DNA of 64,000 nt. It comes from Hymenopus coronatus (Eukaryota > Arthropoda > Insecta > Mantodea > Hymenopodidae). The position numbers and the translations under genes are program-made. Where the stretch lies: positions 10,078,501 through 10,142,500 of the forward strand of contig CM060880.1 in assembly GCA_030762935.1 (NCBI GenBank), in the 5' to 3' direction. Position 1 is the first letter of the stretch. The number at the start of each line of letters is the position of its first letter. The notes under the pieces are model-generated. The model made no database searches. It worked only from the letters and a program-made list of their open reading frames with translations, and was not told the DNA's origin. Below, one piece after another: positions 1-12,994 of this stretch.

Positions 1-75
1 AGTTGTATGAATCCTGACTGTATTTGAACATCTTTTTACCCATTTCATTCATTCACCATCCAATATGACTTCCAT
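1..75 (+). repeat. 3' fragment of SINE family C
   Basis: The stretch with the TTTCATTCATTCA motif and the CCAATATGAC end matches the 3' part of the complete SINE at 2806-3064 (TTTCATTCATTCATCGTCCGATATGACC). The head lies outside the window. Assignment is by similarity between copies in this window only. Confidence 0.5.
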
Positions 76-405
76 GACAATAATCTCGCCACAAAAAAGA
101 AAGTGCCACATAATGGAAGGTAAGAAGATCCCATTGCATACAGAGCAGTGAGAACCTTGTCAGTTGGCTGAACTATTCTGATGCTTATACTTTTCTTTCA
201 CATTGTATTTGTTGGGGTCCATGTTTGACATTGTGAAAAAATACAAAAATTGTGTGTTCAGTGTTATGCATATGGGCAATTGTTGCCTTCACAGGAATTT
301 CATCACATTGTTGTTGGAGTAATTGCAGTATCATCATCTTCTTTCTTCGTCTTCAGTCTTTGAATTGGTTTGCAACGATTCTCCATTCTGATCTCTGTGT
401 TTCCC
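76..405. other. No gene seen
   Basis: Unique-looking AT-rich sequence. The 64-codon ORF at 252-446 has no recognisable domain, and its 3' part runs into repeat family A, so I do not call it a gene. Confidence 0.6.
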
Positions 406-1205
406 TTTTTACTTCCTCTATAAGTACTATGTACATAGTGTTATAGAGAAGGTATTGCACTCCATCAAAAAATTTGATACCGAGATTCCACCGGAAATAT
501 ATGTTTTAGCGTCCCCTGTATCCAAAAAAAGTATTTTCAGAAAAAGTTCCATATGTGTGTGTCCATGTGTCTGTGAACATGATAACTCAAAAACGAAAAG
601 TCCGTAAAATACCAAACTTGGTATTTAAGTTTAGTAGCTTCCAGGGATGCGACACAAAGATTTTGAGAAAAATCCCCCACTCCAAACTACTTTTTTGAAA
701 ATTTTCATTTCCTAAAAAATGGCTCTAACGATTTTGATTAAAATATCATATATTAAAGATATTTACCTGACAAATAAAATGTATATTTTGAATTTTCTGG
801 GAATAGCCTCTGAAGACTACTTTATTCTGGGTTAATTTTGCATAACTGCTAAACCATAAGAGATGGACAAAAATTTACCACACAACAAATGTAGAGCACC
901 TTAAAACACACAATATATGTTATATACATTTTTTTCATGGAGTTGATTGTTTTGAGATATTCCTTATTTTTGGTTTCAGCTATAAAAAACTTGTACTTTT
1001 CTCATACAGGACTTTGTGAACTCGTGACCATACAGACAAAGGAATTTCAGTTACCTATGGTACTCCCTTATTTCACTTCTACTAACAAGGAAGTAAGTAA
1101 TAAGACTATTTCTGCTAATTTTTTCTCGATTAGATGAAGTAAATAGAATAATTTGTTGCAGAAATGTAGAGAAAGTCATGTGAATGGAACACATCAGATT
1201 TTTAA
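406..1205 (+). repeat. Family A repeat, near-complete copy A1 (Helentron-like, non-coding)
   Basis: This copy shows the family structure best. It begins after a T-run with ACTTCCTCTA (411-420; other copies ACTTTCTCTAC), followed by the palindrome ACTATGTACATAG. A conserved inverted repeat, AAATACCAA-AC-TTGGTATTT, lies near 614. Near the 3' end GTAGAGAAAGT (1166-1176) is the reverse complement of the 5' motif. It is followed by a small hairpin, ATGTG (1178-1182) / CACAT (1190-1194) with loop AATGGAA, and the copy ends in CAGATTTTT. There is no credible ORF, no TSD and no terminal inverted repeat. Sub-terminal inverted repeats, a 3' hairpin and T-run ends are the layout known for Helentron-associated non-autonomous elements. 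That assignment is inference. Confidence 0.7.
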
Positions 1206-1694
1206 TTCTTAACAAGTTCTATGTCCTTTGTTGTACTCCAATGTTACTCTTCTTTTCCTATTTTTGTATTCAGTTGTGTCTTTGATTATAATTTTGAAAG
1301 TACTTTGATGTCTTAATAAATGCTATTACCATCATCGTGCAACTGAGGGACTCCCACAATGTGCACATTGTCGTGGCCATAAAACAACCAATGTTTGCAT
1401 TCAACTGCAGGATGCTAAAGTTCCCATCTGCTCTTTAATGAGCTCACAAGCTTCCCTTGCTCGAGTAAGTGTCTGTGATCCTGACATTGGAAATTTGTAT
1501 TTTTGGTCAAGTTCAGCACTGCCCCTTTATGTACTAATGTCAACCTTTGAATCAAAATGAGAAGTTATATATAACCCTTTTTGTGCAGAATTAGTGCAGG
1601 CTGGATTTAACAATGTGCTCTAAAATTGAAAATAAATGCTGTATTCACTTGTTTATGCATATTAAAACTAATATTGATTAACTATGAGTATCAG
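1206..1694. other. No gene seen
   Basis: AT-rich intergenic sequence with no domain, RNA gene or repeat family that I recognise. Confidence 0.5.
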
Positions 1695-1844
1695 GAAGGG
1701 ACGTAATGTATCTACCACTTTGGTATCCTCTGTAGCCTAGGGGTATTGCCAGGATTGTGATAGACATTAGAATGGGGCGTAATGTATCTCCCACTTTGGT
1801 ATTCTCTGTAGTCATGGGGCAATACCAGCATTGTGATGAACTTA
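1695..1844 (+). repeat. Diverged tandem duplication, period 76 bp
   Basis: Two adjacent units share CGTAATGTATCT..CCACTTTGGTAT, CTCTGTAG, GGGG.., and CATTGTGAT/GATTGTGAT blocks. The CGTAATG motif recurs at 1702 and 1778. Only two units are present. Confidence 0.7.
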
Positions 1845-2126
1845 ACGTAACTGACTTGACTTAATGCAGTGTAACTTAAGAGTTTGTGAGTATCAAAGTT
1901 TTGCTTCCTGTTACGCTAAGTGATATCACATGGTAATTAGAACCAATTGGCATGAAGCAGTAGCATGAAATAATAAAAGCTACCAATCAAAAATAATTCC
2001 TTTAACATTAAGTTAAAGTACATCCAATAAGTCTTCAAGTTAGCAGCATTGCTTAACTCCACGCTACGTCCCATCATGTTAAGTAAAGTTCATGTAATCC
2101 CAGCTTTACATGCTAGTTTCTAGTTC

Positions 2127-2350
2127 CCAAGGTCACAGACAGAGGGTGTTGGATTATTTTGGGTGTAAAAATTCTAAACATGGCTTCCTTCAGAAGGGAA
2201 GTAAAGCTGGTGGTCCCATATTGAAGATTTATGGCATGTAAAAGAACCTCAAGCCTGATAAAGAGGCCTCTGAGATTAGTGGTCTTTCATGTTCAATAAA
2301 GAATGGGACACTAAGAACGATTGCAAATAAATAGCGTCCATTAATAAAAC
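2127..2350 (+). repeat. SINE family B (tRNA-headed), diverged copy
   Basis: This matches, in the opposite orientation, the copies at 37257-37542 and 60132-60425. Shared blocks are CCCAAGGTC, GGGTGTAAAAAT, CATGGCTTCCTT, AAGGGAAGTAAAGCTG, AAAGAACCTCAAGCCTGATA and GAGGCCTCTGAG. The tRNA-like head is truncated here. Confidence 0.75.
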
Positions 2351-2797
2351 TCAGTTTTTTTTTCTAATTTGCTTTCCTCTTCTGAGACAAGTAACTCATA
2401 ATATGAAGAATCATTACTTATTTCACTATCTGTTATTGTTCATTTCAATGTGATCTCCACATATGTAGAACTAAAAAGCAGGCATAACAAATTGTGCCTT
2501 GAGGCTCTGTGTTTTAACAAGACTATGAATGGGATGCTTTATTATTTCTGACATCTGACAATGATTGTGCAAGCCACAAATACGCAATTGGTAATTAAAT
2601 TGACCTCACTTGCCTGCATCCTGACCATAAAGGGCTAATGCTCAATAGTTATACCACCACTCTCAAGGGGTTGCCGTGTCCCCTTGCCAAAAAAATGTAG
2701 GAAGTGATAGAAAATATTTAATTCCAATTGCTGGACTTAATCTATAAATCAATTTTTTTAATATGTCAACTCAGGATTAATACATATTGTAACAAAG
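2351..2797. other. No gene seen
   Basis: AT-rich sequence between two SINEs. Nothing recognisable. Confidence 0.5.
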
Positions 2798-3072
2798 CTG
2801 TTCTTGGACCACCTGGGTAGTGTGGTGGTAGCATGTCTGCCTCACATTCAACAAGTTGCGAGTTCAAATTTTTGTTTAGGGCGAGTTAGCCGGATAAGTT
2901 TTTTTTTGAGGTTTTCCCTTATCCCGAGAAGACATGTTGAGTAACTTTAAGCTCCATGGATCCCGAAATCATTTGAGCATCATTTCACCAATTTCATTCA
3001 TTCATCGTCCGATATGACCAACCAGGTTAAATGATGTTAAGCTATAAAATACAAAAATAAAAAACTGTTCTT
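2798..3072 (+). repeat. SINE family C, complete, with 8-bp target duplication
   Basis: The insert (about 2806-3064) is flanked by CTGTTCTT at 2798-2805 and 3065-3072. The head resembles a tRNA-derived pol III promoter: GTGGTGGTAGCATG as a possible A box and GCGAGTTCAAATTT as a decayed B box. The body ends in an A-rich tail (AAAATACAAAAATAAAAA). Related fragments are at 1-75 and, inverted, 25045-25205. Confidence 0.75.
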
Positions 3073-3575
3073 TATTACTCAGTTCTTTATTTCTTCCAAC
3101 TGATTAAATCAAATTTCTGTTTACAAATAAATAAACTTTATTAAAGGCTTTTGCAACGATTCTATCCACAGTTTTCTGTTGACGCTCACTGCAGCTGTGG
3201 CTACATACTCCGAACTTCTTATTGAAAACTGAATGTCTGACAATGATGTCAAAAGAAACTTCTAGAATAGTGCTTATTGTTGCACATGCAAACCACCGCA
3301 GTGTGTTAATCGAAGCTTCAAAGTAAAATGTACTCGTTTTCCTTCACACAGATATAACAATACATTAGCTGATGAAAGGTTGCCAAGGGGTGAATGGCAG
3401 TAATCTGCTATGATTTTTTTTTAAGCAAGCTGCACACACACACATGCAGTGATTACAACTGCTAAGACACATTTCATTTTATACAAATTGTTTAGCAAAT
3501 GAATCCCTATACATAACCACCCCTCAATATTTCTTTTAGCTATGCTATTGTCCTTGGGTAAGTTTTCATTCACCT
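3073..3575. other. No gene seen
   Basis: AT-rich sequence with poly-T tracts. No coding or RNA gene is supported. Confidence 0.5.
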
Positions 3576-4585
3576 CTCCTAGCCAGGGATGTCAGATTCA
3601 TTTCACAAAATATTGCCAGAATTATTTTAAAAATCGCAAAAATCATATTGAAATCGCCCAATTTCACATTCAAATTTTCTTACGGCAGGGGGGTTGAAAA
3701 TGTCTAGATTTTGTTTAGAATTTTGTTTGTGGTTTTTTCATCATACTTCTTACGGCCAGAGCATTGGGCTCTTGCAAACTTTACAATAAAAAAACAAAAC
3801 ATTTTATCATAAAAAGCCCACTAAAGCCATTTGTTTAATTATTTCAAGTTCACAACTGCAAAGTCATATCTGCAGGATTTCTCTTTGGAAAAATCTGGTT
3901 ATCGGCAATGGTCTTACCTCGTGTAGTGTTACAGTTGGTTTCTGTTTCTCTTTGAATTCTATTCATTAAATTACACCAGTCCCAACAATATTTCTACACT
4001 ATGGGGAGGATTGGGAATAATATCGGCTAGAGAAAAATTTCCCACCCCAGTCAGGAATTGAACCCGAGACACTTTGCAAAGCAGGAAAGCAACTCTTGTT
4101 AAAGGTTTATTACATTATCACTTACCTATTATTAATACTTTATTTACTCAAATTATATATATACACATATATATATATATATATAATTATTCAAAAATAA
4201 TATTGTGCATATAATGTTAAGATATATTTGCATTCAACTGGTGCATTTAATTCAAACAGTTCTCTTGAACTCGGTGCGACTACAATAATAGCGACGTAAC
4301 AAAGAAAAGGTAACAAGGAAAATAGTATAGCAGCTAATTTTTCTTCTGTGTATGCAGGTATTTTACACCTGTTTCATAGCAGTAGTGACTTAACGAACAT
4401 ATCACTCTACTCATTAATATATTACTTAATTTGTAAAACAATGCATAATAAATACTTTTTAAGGAATACATTTAAATTATTTTAGTGATTTCAGAAGTAG
4501 CCCAAAAATTCGCAAATTGTCTCAATTAAAAATCGGTTGGAAAATCCATCTTTTAGTAGCCTAATCTGGCAACACTGCTCCCAGC
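3576..4585. mobile_element. hAT-like non-autonomous DNA transposon
   Basis: The element spans 3584-4577. The ends are CAGGGATGTCAGATT and the reverse complement of AATCTGGCAACACTG (CAGTGTTGCCAGATT). It is flanked by CTCCTAGC (3576-3583) and CTCCCAGC (4578-4585), an 8-bp duplication with one mismatch. An 8-bp target site and CAG...CTG ends are hallmarks of the hAT superfamily. No transposase reading frame is seen. Inside are a tRNA-like SINE piece (around 4060, GAATTGAACCCGAGAC, minus orientation) and an AT microsatellite (4145-4185). Confidence 0.75.
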
Positions 4586-4964
4586 TGTTGTACTATTCCA
4601 AGTGGTGACATGAAAGTAAATAGGCACCATCAACCTTTAAAACAGTAATATGTTTCACATAGCAATTTATTTTATTGCCATTTTGAATATAAAGTTCATA
4701 AGACATAAAATAAAACTGTTATACAAATATTCTGCTTACAAGTTTTAGGTCAGGCATGGGTATACCTTGCTATGACAGAAGATGTTGCACATAGCAGGTA
4801 CATCATCATATATGACATAGTCAATTAGCACACACTGTCAGGCCACAACAGAGTTTCAATTGAAATATCATGGCAGATTCTAAGTCTATATACGTGTTTT
4901 GCCCTTCCTTGGTGGTAATTATTTCCTGTGGTAAGGGAGTAAATAAATAAACATCTAAATGAGC

Positions 4965-5196
4965 TTAAGGGGAGTCGAAATGGGATGCTCATAATTTTTT
5001 TCCATTTTCATGTTTTAATTGCATTGGAACATTTCGAATCCCCTGCTTATTTTGGCACAACTTTCATAGAGGTGCACTAATTGTAAATAGTTTAAAAATA
5101 TTATTGAAAATAATCCTGTATAGTTGTTTTTTAGAACATTCTGGTACACTCACTTGGTAAAACATCAATAACTTTGTATATATTAGTGTTTAGAGT

Positions 5197-5238
<42 letters not shown>

Positions 5239-5661
5239 TTTTTCCAGAAAGTTTTACTTTAGCTATCATTGGCATTGTTTTGAAGTACTGCGAAGTTGTG
5301 TTTGGAAAGTTAGGTTCCATTTGTTTTTTATTTTTATGTTTGAAAGCAATTTCTGAAGAAGTAAAATTTTCTATACAACTGCCCCATTATCTCAGAAACT
5401 AATTTGACACTAAGGGCTGACATTTTTATCACACATTTGCACCTAAATTGGTTTTATTTTAACAAAAAAGGTTTTATGTATATAGGTTAGTTATTTATTG
5501 AAAAAAAATCATACCTTTCCTCCTAATGAACAGAAGCATTTTATTTTCCATCAAACAATAGTAAAGATATTGCTGAGTATGCCTTGAAAAATTTAAATCA
5601 TTATCTAAAATAATTGCTGAGATAATGAGTCAAACTTTAACATTAGCAAGATTCTCCTTAA
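4965..5661. mobile_element. TTAA-flanked non-autonomous DNA element (family 'GGGGAGTC')
   Basis: The element starts GGGGAGTC directly after TTAA (4965-4968). It may end at GATTCTCC before TTAA (5658-5661), giving a short imperfect TIR, GGGGAGTC/GGAGAATC. A second 5' copy at 35325-35543 is also preceded by TTAA. The TTAA target suggests a piggyBac-type element, but the TIR is short and no transposase is present. An internal (TA)n plus T-run lies at about 5200-5244. Confidence 0.5.
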
Positions 5662-8600
5662 CCAACAACAACAAAAAATGATTAAAATATAGTAATCACA
5701 TGCAATGAAATTAAAACCTTTGCCATATAGTTGGAACTCTGGAAGAAACAGAAAATCTAAAACGTAAATTGATTTGGAAAGGTAGAATCTATATTTCCTG
5801 GAACTGGACAGAAACTGGGAGATCCATGGTTCAAGTCCAGGTTAGAGCATTGACTTTTTCAGTCTGCCCCTCCAACTGCTGCCCTACACACTGAAGAAAA
5901 AATTAACACCAAATAAACTTATTAGTTGAGAAATTATTTTGACCTTTTGTAAATTCTCTGCATGTCGGACTTGCAAAGAAAAGGCAGGATATGCAGCTGC
6001 TAATAAATATATCCATGAAAAATAATATATTTTAAATATTGCCATATTATTTGCAGCTAAAATGTTGGCTTATACTACAACAGTAAGGTAAACCTTTTTG
6101 GCAAAATAAAATACACCCTTCCACTGAACATGAGTCTGTCTGACTTTGGTGAAAAGTATTCTACACCTCTATGGGTAGGCTTGAACCAAACTACATATCA
6201 TAGATGGGAACTGGGACACTGTGCTTCAACTAACTATGCATGAGGCAGGACCTTTTCATTTACTGGTAGCTTAAATGATATGGTCATAAACACTAAGGTT
6301 GTTTCCTTAATTTGTTTGCTTTTCTGGCTTTTGTTACTTTATCAAATAAAATAGCAGCACCTTTGATATGAGAATAAAGTAAGAAGAGCTAAATATATAC
6401 CTAACCTCTTATTGTCCCCATAGCTATCCAATGTTTTACTTTAACTCTTGTGTTTTTATTTTTAAAAAAAAGTATTATAGACATACAAATAACCTAATTA
6501 ATACAAAGAACAAAGTTATACATACTTATTTAAAATGGCTACTGATATATTGTTTTAGGTATTTCAAGTTATATATTGTAGTTTCTCCATCTCAGCGTTA
6601 TATCTCACTTCAGATACCAGTGTAGCAAACATCTCTGTTTATACTTAAAACTGACTGCAATCAAGATGTTGATTTTAAGTCTGTTGCTCAATCTGTATTC
6701 TCACTGCTATGTCGTACTCATGCTGTGACTATCTCTTTACTGCAATAATGAATTCACAAAATGGAACTTTCTGGGCAAAGTTTTTTATACCTGACAATCA
6801 TGTGGCAAGGAATTTCCAGAAATAGAGGTTAAAATTGGCATGTGTACATTACACACAGGTATGACATTGCTGGACTTTGATATAAGGTGCCTGCTTGTTA
6901 ATGTGTTAAATTTATGATATCTGCAACACTGGTTGCAGCCATGTAAAGAATTTGACTGCACATATGCAAAAGTCAGAAATAATGGAAAGCAAGCCATTTG
7001 CACAGGTGGCAATGATTCAGGATAGCAAAGTATAGATACAAGCATTTGGCGCATCACACTATAAAGAATTAGAAGTTAACACATATAATACAAAAATTTC
7101 AGTCCAAAAGTTAATGCTTGTTGAACATTTATTTCTCCAGTGTAAGAACGACTGCCCAACTATTAAAATATTTAATTCGTTAAAACATCAGAGCTACATC
7201 ATTTTTAGAGCATTACATGTCAAAATCCCTGATTTTCTGGTCAGAATGAGCCATGTTGAAACCTTATTACATTTGTGAGCAAAATGCCAAATAAATGGAA
7301 ACATTTGTAATGATTGATGAGAAATTTGAGGTGTAGCAGTGAAAAGTATTCAAAGAGAGGTTAATTTAAACAGATTATTATTTTAGATATCTGGGTTAAA
7401 TAATTGCAACATATTATCAAACATTTGTGTAAAAGTGACAAGGAATTTTGTAAATTGCAAAGCAACTTGCCTCTGTTCTGATGATGTTTTTTGTTTGTTT
7501 GTTTTGTATTTGTGTGTGCATATGTATATTTTTTAGATAAGTAGGGTTATGGTGTAATACAAATACTAAAACACATGCCCTAAAAATGGATGAAATTCAT
7601 TTTGAAACGATACATTTCATCCTTGTGACCAGCTTAAGAGCTTTCAGGTGCTTTCTTATATCAGTTTGCATTTTATTAACAGTTAAATGCTATTTAAGTA
7701 AACCATTCATACCAGTAAATACCAATGGTGTATTATATAATCAGGCTCTTGATTGTGCAAGAAATTGTTTAACATATAAAAAAGATTAGCTTGAAAATGT
7801 ACAGCATAATGTGTTTAGCTTACATTAAGGATTTAATGGAACCTCATGTTAGCACAACTGTAGAGAAATCTGATAAAACAGTTACACAAGACTGTTTAAT
7901 AACAGTATTATTCCTACATTTTAACTGCCTTATATTGAAGAAAAAACTAATATTAGCAGAGTGAGAAACTGTAGAAACAAGTGTTGTTTTCGCCTTTTTC
8001 ATGTTTACAAATCATATGAATGTTTTAATAAGGGCAGCTTGATGTTCCAAGTATTTATATTATTGTCTCAAACAAGAATATTGCTGATGCCAACTTAGGG
8101 GAGGGAAGAAAAGAATGATACAAAACACTCAGGCCACTAATTGGCAGAGTGAAGTTCAAGGTGGTTTTATTTAATAGCATACAATAATTGCTTCTAAAAA
8201 GTACAGTACTATAATATTTTTCAAATGGGAAGAGTTCTACTCTGCAGTGAATGAGATGTGTTATTGTGCTCTGCATTGCCAGGTCGCTACTCCCACTCTT
8301 TTCATATTTCCCTCTGAATATCTGCAATTCTGCCTGGTGATATAAAGTTTATTTGTGTGTATTATGAAAACTATTTGAGCTAAAAATCTGTGGTTTTTAC
8401 GGTTCTGCTACAAACGTTACTCCCTATTTTGTAAATTATTTTTTGCAAAATTTGAATATTTGTCTTAGTGCAAGTAATACTTATGAGAGAAATGCAATAT
8501 GTCAACACAGCAGCACTCCAATTGTCTGCCGGCCTGGTGGCGCTCAAGAGCAAACCTTTGAAAGTCAGTGTAAATAGCTTTCTAATCACTGCTCTGCGTG

Positions 8601-8812
8601 AATGGTTTCAGGGAAGGAAAAGTATACAAATATGATGTTGTTTATTATGCAAAGTTGCTTCTGATATTTAAAACACCTTATCTTGCTTACCTCAGCCTGA
8701 AACTCTTATATGCCATTTAAAAAGTGGTCAATGTTTCATCATGGAGCAGGTTTGTTGAGGCAAACTTTAAGAAGTGGCAAGTTACAAATGATTGTGCATT
8801 GTTTCATGATAC
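5662..8812. other. Intergenic region with no gene seen
   Basis: About 3.1 kb of AT-rich sequence. The only recognisable piece is a tRNA-like SINE fragment near 5815-5890 (GGGAGATCCATGGTTCAAGTCC), related to those at 46560-46680 and 55685-55790. ORFs of up to 90 codons (for example 6785-7057 and 8055-8327, minus) have no domain features or codon bias that I can identify. Confidence 0.5.
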
Positions 8813-9309
8813 TTAACCCTTAATTGCTTGAATTATTTTACTACATATGCCATTCTTTCTCTAATTTACAAACAGGTATTTATATTGCTTTGACCGGCAC
8901 CACAACTGAAGCTACTTGAATAGCCGAGATCATAAGTGCAATACAAAGTGAACTGGTCATTCATTCAAAGATGAACATTGTGAGTTCGAGTCTCAGTGAC
9001 TGCAGTCAAGTGTGTCTATGGTAAAGGAAGGGGAGGGCCCAAGTAAAATAATTGGCGTGATGGTGTACTTGGATACGGAGTTACTTTTGACTTCAGTTGC
9101 ATGGAGTTTGTTCTTTTTTATTAGAAAAATACTGCAATTTTATTGCAAAATATTAATATTTTTATAATATAAGACAGCTATAACTACTCTAATTTTATTG
9201 TTGAAGGTTAGTGTAATACAAAATTAGAAAAAAAGTCCACCAAAAATACTAAAAGTTTTGATTAATCATCTTTGTTGCATATATGCAACAGCATGCAATA
9301 AAGGGTTAA
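8813..9309. mobile_element. piggyBac-like MITE, copy 1
   Basis: The element is 8817-9305 (489 bp), flanked by TTAA at 8813-8816 and 9306-9309. Its ends are CCCTTAATTGC and the reverse complement of GCAATAAAGGG (CCCTTTATTGC), next to a short inner palindrome, TTGCATATATGCAA. TTAA duplications and CCC-starting TIRs are characteristic of piggyBac. No transposase ORF. Copy 2 lies at 16882-17371 and is similar along its whole length. Confidence 0.85.
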
Positions 9310-11639
9310 GAAAGAAACACCAAACATAACTATTATGCTAATTAATGTTGTAACACATTTAAAATATGCTGGCAATGTGGTACTCAATTTATTATGAAAA
9401 AGCCAGCAGTGCTACAGTTAATGGTGTAAAACTTATCTGCACACATAAAAAATATGGCAGCTTGAGCCTGCTCCTGTTTACATCAGGATTATTCTTGTCT
9501 GAGATACAGTATAGTAGATAGAATTAAGTCTTTGATTGTTTAATCATTGATGTTGCACAAATTTTATAGTAATAACTTACAGAATACTTGAGAGCATATA
9601 TTCGTTGACCAAGAATTATTTATGTAGCCATTATAGCATAGCAAGTACATATCTAATGTTACCTGTAGTATCTGATAGCTTCTAGGCTTGAAAATACAAT
9701 GTGTTCTTTAAAATGTTATTCAGACTAGCTTTTAACCCAGGGCAGAACAAATGCAGGGAAACCAGTCATGCAGAAAATGAATGTTAGTAGCTACACTTTT
9801 CCTCTGAACCATCCAAATTCAGTTTACATTTTCTTGATTTAAACTAAAGATAACATTGCCTTACTTCCATGGCATTCCATATACATTACTCGTTCTCTGC
9901 TCTTCAAAGCACTTCATTTAGAGCCTCTATCATTCGTTAATAGTATTTCTAGTTGGAGATATTTGTCATATCATTGCATTTCACATTTGGGAAGCTAGCT
10001 GCCATTTCTAAAGTGCTTTTACAGTTATAATTGGTGATAAATTACTTTGTGATTGACATTCCTGCTGACACGTGGCTGTCTCGGTATGCTGTTGCCATGT
10101 TTATTCGATGTCCATCTGCAGTGCCACATGTTCCACTGCTTTCTCTAAAATGCCTTCTTTCCATTAATTTTCTATCACACTTCTCATATGTTTAAATTCT
10201 TTTCCCCATTTCTCGCTAATTACCTCATCTATTTCTTTCAATATTGGGTCCTGTACTTCACTAAATCTAAAAGTTTTATTATTTTGGCTAATGTAACCTC
10301 AAGTCATTTATCTCGGCTGTAAGACATTTTCAAATCACAGTGTCACTCGTGATAGTTCTAGGATGAGAACTAGAGTAATTAATGTCCTTGCCTTACGGAA
10401 TCACTGTATGTAACATAACCAAACTTTTCACAGAATGAAATCAAACAATCAGACAGTCATGCATGAGAACATGTACATAAATTTCCACTGAACCCATAAA
10501 TTTTGCAAAACCAATGACAGGATCTCTCTGACCGTTACACATTCTTACACTATGATTGGTCAGCAACCTGACAAGCCCCTACAAGCAGACAACACACCCC
10601 ACAAGTGTCAATCACAAGGAAATTTCTCACTGACTGTAGTCAATGGCATTTTTGGACCTTTCCTTGCCATAGCCTACTGGAGACCTGCAGCAGATTTTCA
10701 GTTGTCACATATTAGGTTACAGTTTAAAGTCCCATTCACGATGAAGACATAGTGCTAACATAATGCAGTATAAATGCAGGCACAAGGGAAGATCATTCAC
10801 AATGCAGCCGTAAATGTAATGCAAGAAATTACATGGGCTTCTCAATCTGTAAATTACTGAAGTCTTCCAAGCATAACACAAGTTTTAAACTGAGTAACAT
10901 AACCATAAATCCAAAATGAATAAGTAAATAGAATATATGTGTTATATCAATCAAAAAAGAGATCAGCATCTGCCTTAGTATTTAAAATGGCAAGGCACGG
11001 TCAAACGGAAGAAGAAGTGTTGATTGTGCAGTAGACAGCGTAAGATTTTGAATAGCCATTGAGTGTTCAGCAGGTTCAATACGCATATGTCATGATAAGT
11101 CTCAAGACTGCTCGAGCGCTGAGATCATGACGTATTAAAAACATATGCCCCAACATGCTCAGAGCTTCAGATGTCTCAAAAGGCATGTTAGTTGAATGTG
11201 GCATGCGTTTGTTCACTTCACATAGCAAAAAACACTAACCTTACTAAAAGGAGAGTCGTTTCATAGTTTTTATTGAGGTTATATATTAGGAAGCTTTTAG
11301 ATCAATCTATGAAATAAAGTATCGGTTAGTAATAGCTGCAATATTATGTTCTTTTTATTAAATTATTCTTAATGTCATATTTTAATATTTAATTTAAATG
11401 CTGTAAACTGTAGGTTTAGCTGATGGTGTAAAACTAGTGTACAGTACAATTTTAAAATTGTTACAGTTAGAAACATTCTGAATTGGATTAATTTTATTCG
11501 GCAACGGTTCCGGTTTTATGCTGGATATGACTAGTAACTTAACGAAAAGTACATGCATGTTTGACTTTTCACACATAAAAACAAACATCGACCTTGGCTG
11601 TAATTGAACCAAAGTCTCCAGTTCAACAAGTTAGTACTT
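9310..11639. other. Intergenic region with no gene seen
   Basis: Mostly unique AT-rich sequence. The stretch 10741-10900 (ATTCACAATGCAGCCGTAAATGTAATGCAAGAAAT) resembles 13050-13180 inside the TAA-flanked element, so a diverged relative of that element probably lies here. I could not define its ends. Confidence 0.5.
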
Positions 11640-11877
11640 CAACTATCTGATTAACTTCAACCGACTCACCTAGATGGCCCAGGTTCGATCCCAAGTGATT
11701 GCATGTGAGATTTGTGGTGGACAAATTGGTGCAGGGGCATGCTTTCTCGGGGTTCTCCAGTTTCCCCCACCATCGCATTCCACCAGTGCTCTATCTTCAT
11801 TTCATGTTCACCACTGTCATCGCCTGTGCTGCCACAATTAGTAAAAGCGAGTGTTAAACACTACCAAAAAAAAAACT
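11640..11877 (+). repeat. SINE family D, copy 1, with poly-A tail
   Basis: A decayed tRNA-like B box (GGTTCGATCCC) is followed by TGATTGCATGTGAGATTTGTGG, CCCACCAT, CACCAGTGCTC and GTTAAACACTACC. It ends in an A-run at about 11865-11875. The same layout occurs in the complete copy at 21547-21765. Confidence 0.75.
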
Positions 11878-12994
11878 CCAACTGACAATAAATTTTATAT
11901 GATAGTGTAAACTATGTAATTTAAGCAAATAAACTAAATATACCATCACACAATTTAAACTTGATTGATAGTTTATTTTTTTGATTTTTAGCCATAAAGA
12001 CAACAAAACAAATTTGAATCTTTACTCTTGGGTGTAAATACCTAACAAGTTAAGTAGAGTCCATAAGACATTTTGCTGCAATATGTATACTTTGAACTTC
12101 AAGCAAATAGTTTTAATAAATGCCGCCAGTATGCAGCAGGCTTGAGACTTCTCGAGAAACCTTCTTGAGCTGAGCCCAAAGCACAGTACTAGTGTTCAGC
12201 ATAGAGAAAGAAACTGAGGTATTTTCAGTTTTATTGAAGTAATTACTCTGTAGTTATTCAGCTTTGAAGGCAGTCTGTACAAGAATGTTCAGGTTCAGCT
12301 TTCACTCTTCTAACACAAGTGTCTCAAATATTACATAAATATAATCATTTGCCAAAAATTATACTTCAGTGATTGCCCCTTAGGTGTTTTAGCTAAACTT
12401 GATCCAACAGATATTTGTTCTGCCCTGTTAAACCAAATGCTGATTCATTCACATTTGCTTTTTAAAGGAATTGAAAACATTGTGTGGCCTTGAGATAGGA
12501 TAAAGATGTGAATATTTTTAGGCTGTTGTAATGGCTAGCACAGCCTTATGGTGTTCATGAAGGCATTAAAGGCAATTTGTGTATAATTGACATATATGTA
12601 TTTTTAACTTCATTGGAAGGTTATTGTTAAAATATTTTCAGCTTAATGCGAGAATAACATAGGCTCAAAACTTAATTTATATACACATTCTTGTCAAGGT
12701 GTATCTGATAGTGCCTTGTCTGTTTTATTCATTCTCATAAGAGAACAATTTGTTTCACATGTGTTCAATTTGATGCTTGCATTTTCTGAAGTCTTGCTGC
12801 AACATAATTGTGGGCTTCCCAAATGTTTTTCTGAGATAGCTGCTGCAATAACATTAAAGCAGTTATATTGTTAAATGCATTCTCATCTTATACTAATCCA
12901 TACTTGCCAACTTTAATGGATTCTCGTAAAGTGTATGGGAGCTGAGGCCTTTTTATGGCTTTGTGAGAGATTCAATATGGACATGACAAAGGAT
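11878..12994. other. Intergenic region with no gene seen
   Basis: AT-rich sequence without a recognised repeat, domain or RNA gene. Confidence 0.5.
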
